A DNA stretch of 64,000 nucleotides from Alkalihalobacterium alkalinitrilicum (GCF_002019605.1 NZ_KV917368.1:4354519-4418518); one strand, 5' to 3'. Positions 1 through 8,454 are shown, counted from the stretch's first letter. Translations and numbers: made by a program. The notes: generated from the sequence alone by a model not told the origin.

Positions 1-1
1 C

Positions 2-250
2 AGTTACGAAGATATTATAGATATTCTAGAGGACGAAAAAGTAGTTGTACCGAGAATTGCAGAACAGCTAAGAAATGTGATTCGTTTGCGAAAACAACTA
101 GTACAAGCATACGTAACCGTAGATCATCCTATTTTAGTTAACGTTTTAATAGAAAACTTATCTGCTATTGAAGCATTTCCAGAAGCGGTTCGTCATTATC
201 TTGAGTCAGAACTAGGACCAGTATCAGCTTTTTTACCAAAAGAAGAATAA
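2..250 (+). CDS. yutE: YutE, DUF86/HepT-like protein, C-terminal part
   Basis: This is the last 82 residues and stop codon of a gene that begins before the window. The visible part is helical and charged (PRIAEQLRNVIRLRKQLVQAY, then HPILVNVLIENLSAIEAF), which fits the C-terminal half of the DUF86/HepT-like family to which Bacillus YutE belongs. The R-x-R-N-x-x-x-H motif of active HepT toxins is not seen here; RLRKQLVQAY stands at the matching helix, as in the chromosomal YutE type. Position next to yutF-yutG-yutH supports the call. Biochemical function of YutE is unknown. It is incomplete at the 5' end only because of the window edge. Confidence 0.7.
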   Translation, partial: SYEDIIDILEDEKVVVPRIAEQLRNVIRLRKQLVQAYVTVDHPILVNVLIENLSAIEAFPEAVRHYLESELGPVSAFLPKEE

Positions 251-258
251 TCTTAGTT

Positions 259-420
259 CTAATCCATGAAGTCATTTGTACAAGCAGGTCGATGTTCAAA
301 AGTTTGTGGTGTGGGATAGAGCGGTACACGGCGTGCTGCTCTTTTTTGCGTTGCCCACATAACGTTTGAAGAACTTCCGTTGTCTTTTTCCTCCTCTTCA
401 TTTTCTTCACCATTTTTCAC
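259..420 (-). CDS. Small hypothetical protein, 53 aa
   Basis: A short open frame starting with GTG encodes a 53-residue polypeptide with an acidic N-terminus (GEENEEEEKDNGSSS) and a basic, aromatic C-terminal part (ATQKRAARRVPLYPTPQTFEH). The composition looks like a real small soluble protein and not like random translation. It is convergent with yutE, ending 8 bases from the yutE stop. The ribosome site is poor (TTCAGG directly before the GTG), and no ATG lies upstream in frame. Another frame over the same bases gives a Lys-rich 82-residue translation that looks worse. I do not recognise the family; it may not be a gene. Confidence 0.3.
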   Translation of the reverse strand: MKNGEENEEEEKDNGSSSNVMWATQKRAARRVPLYPTPQTFEHRPACTNDFMD

Positions 421-495
421 CCTGAAATGTGTTGGTTTTACACATGTGTATATTTTCTGACTATTCGTATAATTTATTATATCAAAAAAATAACA

Positions 496-524
496 TTGAC
501 ATTATTATGTTTTTTATTTATGAT
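496..524 (+). promoter_or_regulatory. SigA promoter of metNIQ
   Basis: TTGACA (496-501), 17-base spacer, TATGAT (519-524): a near-consensus vegetative promoter about 30 bases before the SAM riboswitch. Confidence 0.8.
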
Positions 525-554
525 GAATTCATTCTTAAATTTCTAAAAATTAAA

Positions 555-656
555 TCTTATCAAGAGAGACTGAGGGAATAGGCCCAATGACGTCCGGCAA
601 CCGCCATTTTGGCATGGTGCTAACTCCTACAGAATACTTTCATTCTGGAAGATAAG
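555..656 (+). ncRNA. SAM-I riboswitch (S-box) aptamer
   Basis: The S-box core is plain: CTTATC (556-561) pairs with GATAAG (651-656) to form P1; AGAGA, GAGGGA, GGCCC, TGA and CCGGCAACC follow in the usual order; then GGTGCTAA and a P4 hairpin (CAGAAT...ATTCTG). SAM binding in this class favours an intrinsic terminator over an antiterminator and so lowers transcription of methionine genes when SAM is plentiful. It stands before metNIQ, a common S-box target in Bacillaceae. Confidence 0.95.
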
Positions 657-672
657 GCTACGATATGTTCGT

Positions 673-709
673 GCTGTTTCTTTCTATGTAGGAGAGAAGC
701 TTTTTTTTA
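673..709 (+). terminator. Riboswitch-controlled terminator
   Basis: GCTGTTTCTTTCT pairs imperfectly with AGGAGAGAAGC and is followed by eight T. CTCCTAC inside the aptamer (about 625-631) can also pair with GTAGGAG (688-694), which provides the competing antiterminator expected of an S-box switch. Confidence 0.8.
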
Positions 710-892
710 TTCATTTTTTGGTAGTTTATTAAAGCGTTAAAACACTGATGGGTGTCGGGATGAATTGTTAGTGGATATTAGGAACATTAACGAAAGACTT
801 TCATATCAAAATGAGAGCCACTCCAGGCATACATCGTAAAAAAACCAAGTTATCAGATGTGTAAATATGGAATTAGGAAAGAAGGTGCTTCT

Positions 893-1936
893 ATGATCGA
901 AATAAACAATTTAGTTAAAGAATATAAAACAAAAAAAGGAACGGTCATTGGCGTTGACCAGGTCTCCCTAACAATTGAAAAAGGTGAGATCTTTGGAATT
1001 GTGGGGTATAGTGGGGCTGGGAAAAGCTCATTGTTACGTTGTTTGAACTTAATGGAAAGACCGACTTCAGGTGAAATAAAAGTCGATGATGTAAACCTTG
1101 TTGAACTTAATAAAAAAGAGTTAAGAGAAGCAAGACAAAAGATTGGGATGATCTTTCAGCATTTTCACCTTGTTAGCTCAAAAACCGTGTTTGAAAATGT
1201 CGCATTTGCGCTCAAGGCGGCTAATAAGTCAAAAAGCGAAACCGAAACACGAGTCAATGGGCTGTTAGAGATGGTTGGTCTTGCTGATAAGAAGGACCAA
1301 TACCCTTCTCAATTAAGTGGAGGGCAAAAGCAAAGGGTTGGAATTGCGCGTGCTCTAGCGAATGAACCTAAAGTTCTTTTATGTGATGAAGCTACATCAG
1401 CGCTTGATCCGAAAACAACCAAGTCCATTCTTAATCTCTTAAAAAAGATTAATCAAGAACTAGATTTGACGATCGTATTAATTACACATGAAATGGAAGT
1501 TGTAAAAGAAATTTGTGATCGAATGGCCGTTATGCAAAATGGACAAGTCATTGAAGAAGGTTCCGTTTACAATACGTTTGCTCATCCTAAAGAAGAACTG
1601 ACAAAAGATTTTATTCAAAGTGTTTTACAATTTAACCTTCCAGAAGCTTTAACTAATAGCTGTAATGGAACGATCATTAAGATCCAATTTCATGGAGCGA
1701 TCGCTGGAGAGTCGATTGTATCAGATGTGCTGCAAAGATTTGCAGTTAAGGGCAATATCTTGCATGGTAAGATCGAATATATAAAAGAAACTCCACTTGG
1801 CATTTTTATTATGGAGCTAAATGGAAACGAAAGCGAAGTCGAGAATGCCATTAATTATTTAGTTGAACGTACACAAGGAGTGGAGGTGATTCAATATGGT
1901 AGAAGCAGTGATCGCGTTGTTGCCGGAGTTAAATAA
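893..1936 (+). CDS. metN: Methionine ABC transporter ATP-binding protein
   Basis: This is the ATPase of the MetNIQ importer, which takes up methionine (both enantiomers in known systems) at the membrane. The 347-residue protein has Walker A GYSGAGKS (38-45), a Q-loop, the signature LSGGQKQR (about 141), Walker B LLCDEATSALD (about 161) and a C-terminal ACT-like NIL domain (about 270-340) that senses methionine in MetN proteins. The ATG at 893 is chosen because AAGGTG lies a few bases before it; an in-frame ATG at 857 lacks a ribosome site. The end overlaps metI by 41 bases. Expression is controlled by the SAM riboswitch upstream. The region 720-892 between terminator and gene shows nothing else. 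Confidence 0.95.
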   Translation: MIEINNLVKEYKTKKGTVIGVDQVSLTIEKGEIFGIVGYSGAGKSSLLRCLNLMERPTSGEIKVDDVNLVELNKKELREARQKIGMIFQHFHLVSSKTVFENVAFALKAANKSKSETETRVNGLLEMVGLADKKDQYPSQLSGGQKQRVGIARALANEPKVLLCDEATSALDPKTTKSILNLLKKINQELDLTIVLITHEMEVVKEICDRMAVMQNGQVIEEGSVYNTFAHPKEELTKDFIQSVLQFNLPEALTNSCNGTIIKIQFHGAIAGESIVSDVLQRFAVKGNILHGKIEYIKETPLGIFIMELNGNESEVENAINYLVERTQGVEVIQYGRSSDRVVAGVK

Positions 1937-2558
1937 AGCATTTCTAGAAACACTTTATATGGTTTCGATTTCATTATCGATTGCCGTTATTGTTGGTCTT
2001 CCGCTCGGCATTTTATTATTCGTTACGGATCGTGATTTATTTTTAGAAAACAAAATTTTGAAATCGATCCTTGGAGTAGTTGTTAACTTAATTAGGTCGG
2101 TTCCATTTATCATCTTACTTGTCGCTTTGTTACCTTTAACGCAGTTGATCACAGGAACGACGATTGGACCAACAGCAGCATCGGTTTCCTTATCTGTAGC
2201 CGCTATACCGTTTTTTGCGAGAATAGTAGAGGCGGCGGTCAGGAAAATTGATAAAGGGGTCATCGAAGCCGCGATTGCTTGTGGAGCAACCCCTTGGATG
2301 ATTATAAAAGATGTGCTATTACCTGAGTCGAAATCGGGAATCATTCAAGGATTAACGATCACAACGATCAGCCTAATTGGTTACTCAGCCATGGCAGGGA
2401 TTATTGGCGGTGGTGGAATTGGTGATTTAGCTGTCCGCTTTGGGTATTATCGTTATGACAATAATGTAATGTTTACGACCATTATTATTCTGATTTGTCT
2501 TGTACAATTTATCCAATATACGGGTGATTTCATCGCGAAACGAGTAGATAAACGATAA
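1896..2558 (+). CDS. metI: Methionine ABC transporter permease
   Basis: A 220-residue integral membrane permease of the MetI family, with about five hydrophobic segments and a cytoplasmic EAA loop (EAAIACGATPWMIIKDVLLP, about residues 124-143) that contacts MetN. It forms the translocation channel of the MetNIQ importer. It begins with ATG inside the metN 3' end, after GGAGTGGAGGTG; this long 41-base overlap suggests translational coupling. Length and topology match the family. Confidence 0.94.
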   Translation: MVEAVIALLPELNKAFLETLYMVSISLSIAVIVGLPLGILLFVTDRDLFLENKILKSILGVVVNLIRSVPFIILLVALLPLTQLITGTTIGPTAASVSLSVAAIPFFARIVEAAVRKIDKGVIEAAIACGATPWMIIKDVLLPESKSGIIQGLTITTISLIGYSAMAGIIGGGGIGDLAVRFGYYRYDNNVMFTTIIILICLVQFIQYTGDFIAKRVDKR

Positions 2559-2635
2559 ACATTAAATAAGTATTTAACGATTAGCAGTAGCTAAAGTTTA
2601 AATAAAATAATAAACAACTAGAGAGGAAGAACCAA

Positions 2636-3493
2636 ATGAACAAATTAAAATTATTCATTTTTGCCATTGTAGCAGTAGGTCTTTTAGCTGCATGTTCAAG
2701 TAATTCTGAAGATGCAAGCGCTGAATCTACTAATGGAGGAACAGAGCAAGCTGAGGATAAAGGAAAGCTAACGATTGGAGCAACAGCTGGTCCTTACAGT
2801 GATATGGTGACAAAAGCGATCAAACCGATTTTAGAAGAACAAGGTTACACGATTGAAGTAAGAGAATTTAGTGATTATGTACAACCTAACTTGGCCCTTG
2901 GAAATGGTTCGATTGATGCGAACGTATTCCAACATATCATTTACATGAATTCGTTTGCTGAAGGGAATAATTTAGAGTTATCAGATGTTATCGCTATCCC
3001 TACTGCACCAATGGGGATTTACTCTAAGCAGTTTGACACTCTTGAAAACATTGAAGAAGGCGCAGAAATTGCAATTCCTAATGACCCTACGAATTTAGCA
3101 AGAGCATTATTGATTTTGGAGAGAGAAGGGTTAATTACAATTAGTGAAGATGTCGACCCATTAACCATGTCCGAAAAAGATGTAAAGGATAATTACAAAA
3201 ATCTTCAATTCAGACCAATTGAAGCTGCGCAATTACCAAGAACACTTGATAGTGTCGCTTTAGCTGCTGTCCCTGGTAACTTTGCGCTTGCAGCGAATAT
3301 GGAACTTCTCGATGCCCTTAAATTGGAAACTTTGTTTGAAGATTATCAAAACCGTGTCGTTGTGAACACGAGTGACTTAGATGAACAGTTTGTCAAAGAT
3401 ATTCAAGCAGCTGTGGAGTCAGTTGAATTTGAACAAGTCATTGACGCTGAGTTCCAAGGATTCGGAAAACCAGAGTGGATGGAAAATAAATAA
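2636..3493 (+). CDS. metQ: Methionine-binding lipoprotein
   Basis: The 285-residue substrate-binding protein of the MetNIQ system. A lipoprotein signal peptide ends in LLAAC (Cys20), so the mature protein is anchored outside the membrane. It is followed by a Ser/Glu-rich linker and the NLPA/MetQ fold: LTIGATAGPYSDMV, then the conserved region DANVFQH with the aromatic/His pattern of ligand contacts, and IPNDPTNLARAL. It is the third gene of the SAM-riboswitch operon, 77 bases after metI, preceded by GAGAGGAAGAACC, and closed by a strong terminator. Confidence 0.95.
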   Translation: MNKLKLFIFAIVAVGLLAACSSNSEDASAESTNGGTEQAEDKGKLTIGATAGPYSDMVTKAIKPILEEQGYTIEVREFSDYVQPNLALGNGSIDANVFQHIIYMNSFAEGNNLELSDVIAIPTAPMGIYSKQFDTLENIEEGAEIAIPNDPTNLARALLILEREGLITISEDVDPLTMSEKDVKDNYKNLQFRPIEAAQLPRTLDSVALAAVPGNFALAANMELLDALKLETLFEDYQNRVVVNTSDLDEQFVKDIQAAVESVEFEQVIDAEFQGFGKPEWMENK

Positions 3494-3504
3494 TTTCATT
3501 AATG

Positions 3505-3540
3505 AAGCCTAGGTTACCGATTGGTGGCCTAGGTCTTTTT
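3505..3540 (+). terminator. Terminator of metNIQ
   Basis: CCTAGGTTACC pairs with GGTGGCCTAGG (11 bp with two G-T pairs, 4-base loop), then TCTTTTTATTTT. Confidence 0.85.
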
Positions 3541-3717
3541 ATTTTAAGACTTCCTGATGTGGTAGGCTAAAATATTTCAAAAATGGTACATACGAAAAAC
3601 CTAATGTTAATAATCTTGTAGGGAAGGCCATTTGCTGTTATTTTCTAAACATTTTAGTTTAATAAATTTACTTACTTCCTGAAATCGATTACAATATTAA
3701 GGAAGGTGGTGGATAGG

Positions 3718-4362
3718 ATGGATAAAAAAACCTCCTCAACTCGCGAGCAAATTTTACAATTGTTAAAAAAACATAAAAGCTTGACGGTTGCTCATTTAGC
3801 CAGTTCTCTTGGTATTACAGAAATGGCCGTCAGAAGGCATTTAAGTACGTTAGAAAGAGATCAAATGGTTGAAACGAAAATAGTGAGGCAAGCTATGGGG
3901 AGGCCATCGACACTCTATTCATTATCAAAAGAAGGCGAAGAAGTTTTTCCACGTAATTATGCAGCACTTACATTAGGATTTTTGAAAGATATTGAAAAGT
4001 TAAATGGTAAGCAAATGATTGATGATTTGTTTGAATTACGACGGCAACGTATGAAAGAAGAGTTAGAAGTGCGGTTTAAAGGAAAAAGCTTTGATGAACG
4101 AATTCAAGAATTAGCAAATTTGCAAACAAAGAACGGTTATATGGTGGAGTGGGAGAAAACAGATGACGGTATCATTCATTTTAAAGAATACAACTGCCCT
4201 ATTTCTCAAATTGCAGAAGAGTTTCCTGTCGCTTGCGCTTGTGAACAGTCTCTATTTCAAGACTTATTAGAAACAGAGGAAATCGAATGTGAAACGTGTA
4301 TGGCAATTAATGAAACACCACATTGTTATTATAAAATTAAACCTCCTGTCAATGAGGAATAA
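3718..4362 (+). CDS. SufR-like HTH transcriptional regulator with Cys cluster
   Basis: A 214-residue regulator. The N-terminal winged helix (about 10-75: REQILQLLKKHKSLTVAHLA, then ITEMAVRRHLSTLE and MGRPSTLYSL wing) is of the ArsR/DeoR type. The C-terminal part carries Cys residues spaced C-x12-C-A-C and later ECETC and HC, the pattern of SufR-type proteins that bind a [4Fe-4S] cluster and repress Fe-S assembly genes. ATG 3718 follows GGAAGGTGG well; a GTG 12 bases earlier falls inside that ribosome site. It is transcribed alone between metQ and yutF. No suf genes are in the window, so its targets are an inference. Confidence 0.75.
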   Translation: MDKKTSSTREQILQLLKKHKSLTVAHLASSLGITEMAVRRHLSTLERDQMVETKIVRQAMGRPSTLYSLSKEGEEVFPRNYAALTLGFLKDIEKLNGKQMIDDLFELRRQRMKEELEVRFKGKSFDERIQELANLQTKNGYMVEWEKTDDGIIHFKEYNCPISQIAEEFPVACACEQSLFQDLLETEEIECETCMAINETPHCYYKIKPPVNEE

Positions 4363-4365
4363 TCG

Positions 4366-4399
4366 AAGAAGTATGGCATAAAGCTGTGCTTCTTTTTTT
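4366..4399 (+). terminator. Terminator after SufR-like gene
   Basis: GAAGAAGTAT and GTGCTTCTT form a stem around CATAAAGC, followed by seven T. Confidence 0.75.
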
Positions 4400-4461
4400 A
4401 TATTCTTTATAATATAAAGTAAATATATGGTGTAAGATACCATAACTAAAAGGAGAGTTAA

Positions 4462-5235
4462 ATGAAAAGGTATAAAGGTTTCTTAATTGATTTAGACGGA
4501 ACGGTATATAAAGGAAAGGAAAGAATTGAAGAAGCAGTGGATTGGATTAACGAAATTCATCATTCAGGAGTCCCTTACTTATTTGTGACAAATAACTCAT
4601 CGAAGACACCAGCACAAGTGTCAGAAACGTTAAATCAGATGGGAATACCGTGCACGCAGGATCATGTTTTTACGACGAGTCAAGCAACAGCCAATTACAT
4701 TGCAGATAAAAATGAGAACGCGAAAGTATTTATGACGGGAGAAATCGGGTTGGAATCAGCATTAAAAGCAAAAGGCCTGCAAATAGTCGAAGAGGATGCA
4801 GAGGTGGTCGTGATGGGAATTGATCGACACATTACATATGAAAAGTTCGCGAAAGCATGTCTTTTTGTTCGGAATGGTGCTATGTTTGTATCAACAAATG
4901 GAGACAAAGCAATACCGACGGAACGAGGATTAATGCCTGGAAACGGCTCACTAACTTCAGTTGTTTCAGTTTCGACAGGGGTGACACCAACTTTTATAGG
5001 AAAGCCAGAGTCCATCATTATTGAGCAGGCATTACAACAGCTAGGTACTAGAAAAGAAGAGACCTTAATGGTTGGTGATAATTACGATACAGACATTATG
5101 GCGGGAATTCGTGCTGGCATTGATACGCTTATCGTCCACACGGGAGTAACGTCAAAAGAAGATTTACAACAAGTCGAACACCAACCAACATATTCGCTTT
5201 CTTCGTTGACGGAGTATGTGTTTTTGGAGGAATAA
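4462..5235 (+). CDS. yutF: HAD-superfamily (class IIA) phosphatase YutF
   Basis: A 257-residue HAD hydrolase of the NagD/AraL type. Motif I is DLDGT (D10 nucleophile, D12), motif II FVTNNSSK (about 37-44), motif III a lysine in FIGKPE (about 179), and motif IV MVGDNYDTDIMAG. The cap between motifs II and III is class IIA. Such enzymes dephosphorylate sugar phosphates or nucleotides in the cytoplasm; the physiological substrate of YutF is not known. AAAAGGAG lies before the ATG. Its neighbour yutG runs the other way, and a dispersed repeat element lies between them. Confidence 0.9.
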   Translation: MKRYKGFLIDLDGTVYKGKERIEEAVDWINEIHHSGVPYLFVTNNSSKTPAQVSETLNQMGIPCTQDHVFTTSQATANYIADKNENAKVFMTGEIGLESALKAKGLQIVEEDAEVVVMGIDRHITYEKFAKACLFVRNGAMFVSTNGDKAIPTERGLMPGNGSLTSVVSVSTGVTPTFIGKPESIIIEQALQQLGTRKEETLMVGDNYDTDIMAGIRAGIDTLIVHTGVTSKEDLQQVEHQPTYSLSSLTEYVFLEE

Positions 5236-5237
5236 TT

Positions 5238-5386
5238 TTATTGTCCCGTATCAATTGCTATCACAACTAAAGTGAACATAGACGGTGCAACGTCCTGTGG
5301 CACCGTCTGTGTAACCCTAGCGTGTAGGCTATAACAAAATATCAGTGGGGGAAGAGGAAAACCCCATGGATGAAGTTTCACTTAAT
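5238..5386 (+). repeat. Dispersed structured element, copy A
   Basis: Member of a six-copy intergenic family in this window (see findings). It has the 5' TCCCGTATCAATTGCTATCA region (divergent from the other copies), a perfect 9-bp hairpin AGACGGTGC/GCACCGTCT, a second hairpin CCTA/TAGG, and the 3' ATCAGTGGGGG...CACTTAA segment, whose last hairpin arm is damaged here. It lies between convergent yutF and yutG. Confidence 0.75.
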
Positions 5387-5465
5387 TGTCCAAAATGGCC
5401 ATGGTTTAGTACAGAAGAAAAAAATGCGATAAATTTCGTTCTTTTTTTATTATTAGACACTAACA

Positions 5466-5957
5466 TTACTCACAATTGGCTGCCCGGTGAGCTAATCGAC
5501 TTGATGCTGCTGCAGCTATCGCGCCAACAATGTCATCTAAAAACGTATGACACTCTTTTGACTCTTTATCATTCAACTTTTCAAGTATGCCAGGCTTTTG
5601 CTTGTCGATATAGCCGTAATTTGTAAAACCAATGGATCCATATACATTAACAATAGATAAAGCAATGATCTCATCTACTCCGTATAAGCCCTCATCTTCT
5701 TGAATAATACTTAATAATGGTTCTTCAATTAGGCCTTGTTCTGCCAATTTGTCTAACTGTATTCCCGTTATGATCGCATTTTGTACTTCTCGTTTCGATA
5801 GCACTCGATCAACATTGAGTTTACATTCTTCGATATCTAGATTAGGATGGTATTTCACTTGTAAAAAGTAAACCAAATCAGCAATATCATCAAGCGTAAC
5901 TCCGCGTTCTTCTAACGCTTTTCTTGCGACTTGCTCGAGGTTATACTCTTCTTTCAT
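5466..5957 (-). CDS. yutG: YutG, phosphatidylglycerophosphatase A-like protein
   Basis: A 163-residue protein of the PgpA-like family. It has a helical N-terminus with ARKALEERGVTLDDIADLVYFLQ, then GLYGVDEIIALSIVNVYGSIGFTNYGYIDKQKPGIL and the conserved C-terminal TFLDDIVGAIAAAASSRLAHR. The family takes part in glycerophospholipid metabolism, but this B. subtilis-type member has no proven activity. ATG at 5957 is chosen because GAGGTGATGAGA stands before it; two upstream in-frame starts have no such site. Convergent with yutF. Confidence 0.85.
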   Translation of the reverse strand: MKEEYNLEQVARKALEERGVTLDDIADLVYFLQVKYHPNLDIEECKLNVDRVLSKREVQNAIITGIQLDKLAEQGLIEEPLLSIIQEDEGLYGVDEIIALSIVNVYGSIGFTNYGYIDKQKPGILEKLNDKESKECHTFLDDIVGAIAAAASSRLAHRAANCE

Positions 5958-6117
5958 TCTCATCACCTCAATTAAAATTTCCAGCACTAGTTGTCCATCT
6001 TATTTGGATTTGTACAAACTCAGTTGGTGTTAACAAATGACTCGTATATTCTTTATTGTATGTTGTTCCAGTAAAAACATACTTGTCATACTCGTAACAG
6101 GCTTAATGTGTTGTTAC

Positions 6118-6144
6118 ACTTTTTTAAATTTGGGTCATAGACTA
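6118..6144 (+). promoter_or_regulatory. SigK-like promoter of yutH
   Basis: AC (6118-6119), 16 bases, CATAGACTA (6136-6144) fits the mother-cell sigma-K pattern AC-N16-CATAnnnTA. It is 35 bases before the yutH start, fitting a late spore-coat gene. Confidence 0.5.
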
Positions 6145-6178
6145 TATTATGAAGTTGGCTGACGAGGAGTGAATCAAC

Positions 6179-7216
6179 ATGTTTGAACGCAATATCTACG
6201 ACCATTATCAGCTGTACTGTGAAGAGCGGTTTATGTTAGGGGACTATGAAGGGTTTATGGCGAATCAAGACTATTATGTGTTCGTTCCGATAGACCGTAC
6301 TGCAGGTCAATCAATACAAGATATGATGCTAATGACTGAACATTTAAAGACAACTGGTGAACGAGTCGTTGCTGAAGTGTTTCCGACCGTTCAAAAACAA
6401 TCGGTGGCATTAATTGACGGTGTTGACGGGTATTTACTTAAACTGCCTAATAGATCTGAAGAATGGAGAGGGGAAGAGGAAGAGAGTCTTGGCCACGCCC
6501 TTGCTTTTTTTCATTATAAAGGCGCGAATATTCAATCGGGGCGACATTCCACGTCAAACTACTTTGGGCAATGGAAATTCATTTGGGAGAAACGGTTAAC
6601 ACAATTAGAGCAATGGTATCAAAAAATGTTACAACAGCTTCCACAAACAGAAATTGATGATGCTTTCATTATGAGTTTTCCCTATTATATGGGGCTCACT
6701 GAAAATGCGATTCAGTATGTAGCAGATAGTGATATTGATGAACCGTATCGAGCGAATGAACAATCTGTCATTTGTCATCATTGTTTTATGGAAAATACGT
6801 GGGTTAGTTCTCCAGGAGTGTCGAAATCGTTAGTTAAACTTCCTACGGACTTTATTATCGATCACCCGAGTCGCGATGTTGCAGAGCTCATTCGCCATGA
6901 ATTTTATAGTGAAGATTATTCGGAAGAAAAGATTGTTTCTTTTATTTATGACTATGAAAGTGTAAAGCCGCTAACGGCTTATGCCTGGAGAATGGTATAT
7001 GCTAGGCTATTGTTTCCATTAAAGTACTTTGAGACGCTAGAAAATTATTACGGCACGCAATTAAGAAATGAACGGTTATTTTATGGAGAACAATTTCTAG
7101 ATTTATTAGATCAAGAACAGAGAAATCAGACATTTCTATCACATTTTCATGAATTAGTCGGAAATAGCGAAATGATTATTGGTGTTCCAAAGGTTGATTG
7201 GCTTCAAGAGATATGA
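6179..7216 (+). CDS. yutH: Spore coat-associated protein YutH (CotS-like kinase fold)
   Basis: A 345-residue relative of the CotS/YutH group, which has an aminoglycoside-phosphotransferase-like fold but acts as a spore coat component. Visible stretches include GYLLKLPNRS near the N-lobe, SLGHALAFFHYKGA, and VICHHCFMENTW with FIIDHPSRDVAELIRHEFY, the region where true kinases hold HxDxxxxN and DxD; these catalytic residues look altered, so it may be a pseudokinase. GACGAGGAG precedes the ATG. A sigma-K-like promoter upstream fits late mother-cell expression. The next gene starts 34 bases after its stop. Confidence 0.85.
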   Translation: MFERNIYDHYQLYCEERFMLGDYEGFMANQDYYVFVPIDRTAGQSIQDMMLMTEHLKTTGERVVAEVFPTVQKQSVALIDGVDGYLLKLPNRSEEWRGEEEESLGHALAFFHYKGANIQSGRHSTSNYFGQWKFIWEKRLTQLEQWYQKMLQQLPQTEIDDAFIMSFPYYMGLTENAIQYVADSDIDEPYRANEQSVICHHCFMENTWVSSPGVSKSLVKLPTDFIIDHPSRDVAELIRHEFYSEDYSEEKIVSFIYDYESVKPLTAYAWRMVYARLLFPLKYFETLENYYGTQLRNERLFYGEQFLDLLDQEQRNQTFLSHFHELVGNSEMIIGVPKVDWLQEI

Positions 7217-7250
7217 GATGATCATATTAAAAAAAGGTAGGAATTACTAT

Positions 7251-8231
7251 ATGAAGCCATATGTTTTTGTTACGAGAAAAATGCCAGAACACTTACTATC
7301 AGACCTTTACGAAATAGCCGAAGTGGGTATGTGGGAACATGAGGATATTCCTGTCCCATCTGAAGTCTTACAAAAAGAATTAGAACGAGCGGACGCATTA
7401 TTTTCGCTAGTTTCTGATCCACTTCGTTCACAACAATTAGCTAAGTGTCCTAAGTTAAAAGTGATTGCCAATATGGCAGTAGGCTATGACAATATCGATG
7501 TGGAACATGCGACGAATAAAGGCATTGTCGTTTGCCATACACCAGATGTATTAACCGATACAACGGCAGATTTAACGTTTGCATTATTATTAGCAACAGC
7601 AAGAAAAATTCCTGAAGCAACGGATTATATTAAAAATGACCAATGGCAACAGTGGAGCCCTTATTTGCTAGCTGGCACAGATGTACACCATAAAACGATT
7701 GGAATTGTTGGAATGGGACGCATTGGCGAAGCAGTTGCAAAAAGAGCTAAAGGGTTTGATATGGAAATTTTGTATCACAACCGCTCAAGAAAAATGGAAA
7801 CGGAACAGCAACTGGGTGCAAAGTATTGTTCGTTTGAAGAATTGCTACAGCAGTCTGATTATGTTGTTTGCTTAGCCCCGTTTACCCCTGTAACGAAAGA
7901 ATTATTTGATCAACAAGCTTTTCAACAAATGAAGAACTCGGCTATATTCATCAATGCTTCAAGAGGTGGTTTAGTGAATGAAGCAGCTTTACAAGAAGCG
8001 CTCGAAAAGGGTGTCATTCAAGCAGCAGGCCTCGATGTGTTTGCTGAAGAGCCAGTTAGAGCTAACCATCCACTCGTTCAGCTTCCTAATGTGGTCGCAA
8101 TTCCGCATATCGGAAGTGCAACTGTAGAGACGCGAGATGCGATGGTGAAGATGACGGTTGAAAACATCAAAAAAGTCTTAGAAGGTAAACCACCACTGGC
8201 GGCTGTTAATTTTAAAGAATTAGGAGTTTAG
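7251..8231 (+). CDS. D-2-hydroxyacid dehydrogenase (glyoxylate/hydroxypyruvate reductase type)
   Basis: A 326-residue NAD(P)-dependent D-isomer 2-hydroxyacid dehydrogenase. The Rossmann motif is GIVGMGRIGEAVAKR (about 148-162); catalytic Arg lies in NASRGGLVNE (about 234-243), Glu in LDVFAEEP, and His in PHIGSAT (about 285). NMAVGYDNIDV and HTPDVLTDTTADLTFALLL are typical of the GyaR-like glyoxylate or hydroxypyruvate reductases. Substrate is inferred from the subfamily only. ATG 7251 follows AAAGGTAGG. A small DUF1450 gene follows after one base, so the two are probably cotranslated. Confidence 0.87.
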   Translation: MKPYVFVTRKMPEHLLSDLYEIAEVGMWEHEDIPVPSEVLQKELERADALFSLVSDPLRSQQLAKCPKLKVIANMAVGYDNIDVEHATNKGIVVCHTPDVLTDTTADLTFALLLATARKIPEATDYIKNDQWQQWSPYLLAGTDVHHKTIGIVGMGRIGEAVAKRAKGFDMEILYHNRSRKMETEQQLGAKYCSFEELLQQSDYVVCLAPFTPVTKELFDQQAFQQMKNSAIFINASRGGLVNEAALQEALEKGVIQAAGLDVFAEEPVRANHPLVQLPNVVAIPHIGSATVETRDAMVKMTVENIKKVLEGKPPLAAVNFKELGV

Positions 8232-8232
8232 A

Positions 8233-8454
8233 ATGCGCCATGCCATTGAATGTTGTTTTATCAATCGGTTAAACGCGAGCGAGGAATTGTTTTCACAGCT
8301 TGAAAAAAGAAAGGACATTTCCGTTCAAACGTTTAGTTGCATTGGAAACTGCCATCACTGTGCAACGCATTCCCACTGTATTCTAAATGGTGAGCGTATA
8401 GAAGCAGAGACTCCAGAGCTTTTATACGAAAAAATAATTCAAAAGGTAAAATGA
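8233..8454 (+). CDS. DUF1450 (YuzB-like) small Cys protein, copy 1
   Basis: A 73-residue protein of the DUF1450/YuzB family. Cys7, Cys8, Cys36, Cys40, Cys43 and Cys49 give the family pattern CIGNCHHC. This resembles metal- or Fe-S-binding thioredoxin-like mini-proteins, but no function is known. A second, less Cys-rich member lies at 14996-15235. It starts one base after the dehydrogenase stop, with TTAGGAG inside the end of that gene, and ends in a terminator, so it belongs to the dehydrogenase operon. Confidence 0.8.
   Translation: MRHAIECCFINRLNASEELFSQLEKRKDISVQTFSCIGNCHHCATHSHCILNGERIEAETPELLYEKIIQKVK

Noticed and set aside
5345-5626. 93-codon plus-strand frame between yutF and yutG
   Set aside because: It begins in the hairpin end of a dispersed repeat and continues antisense to yutG, which has much stronger support.
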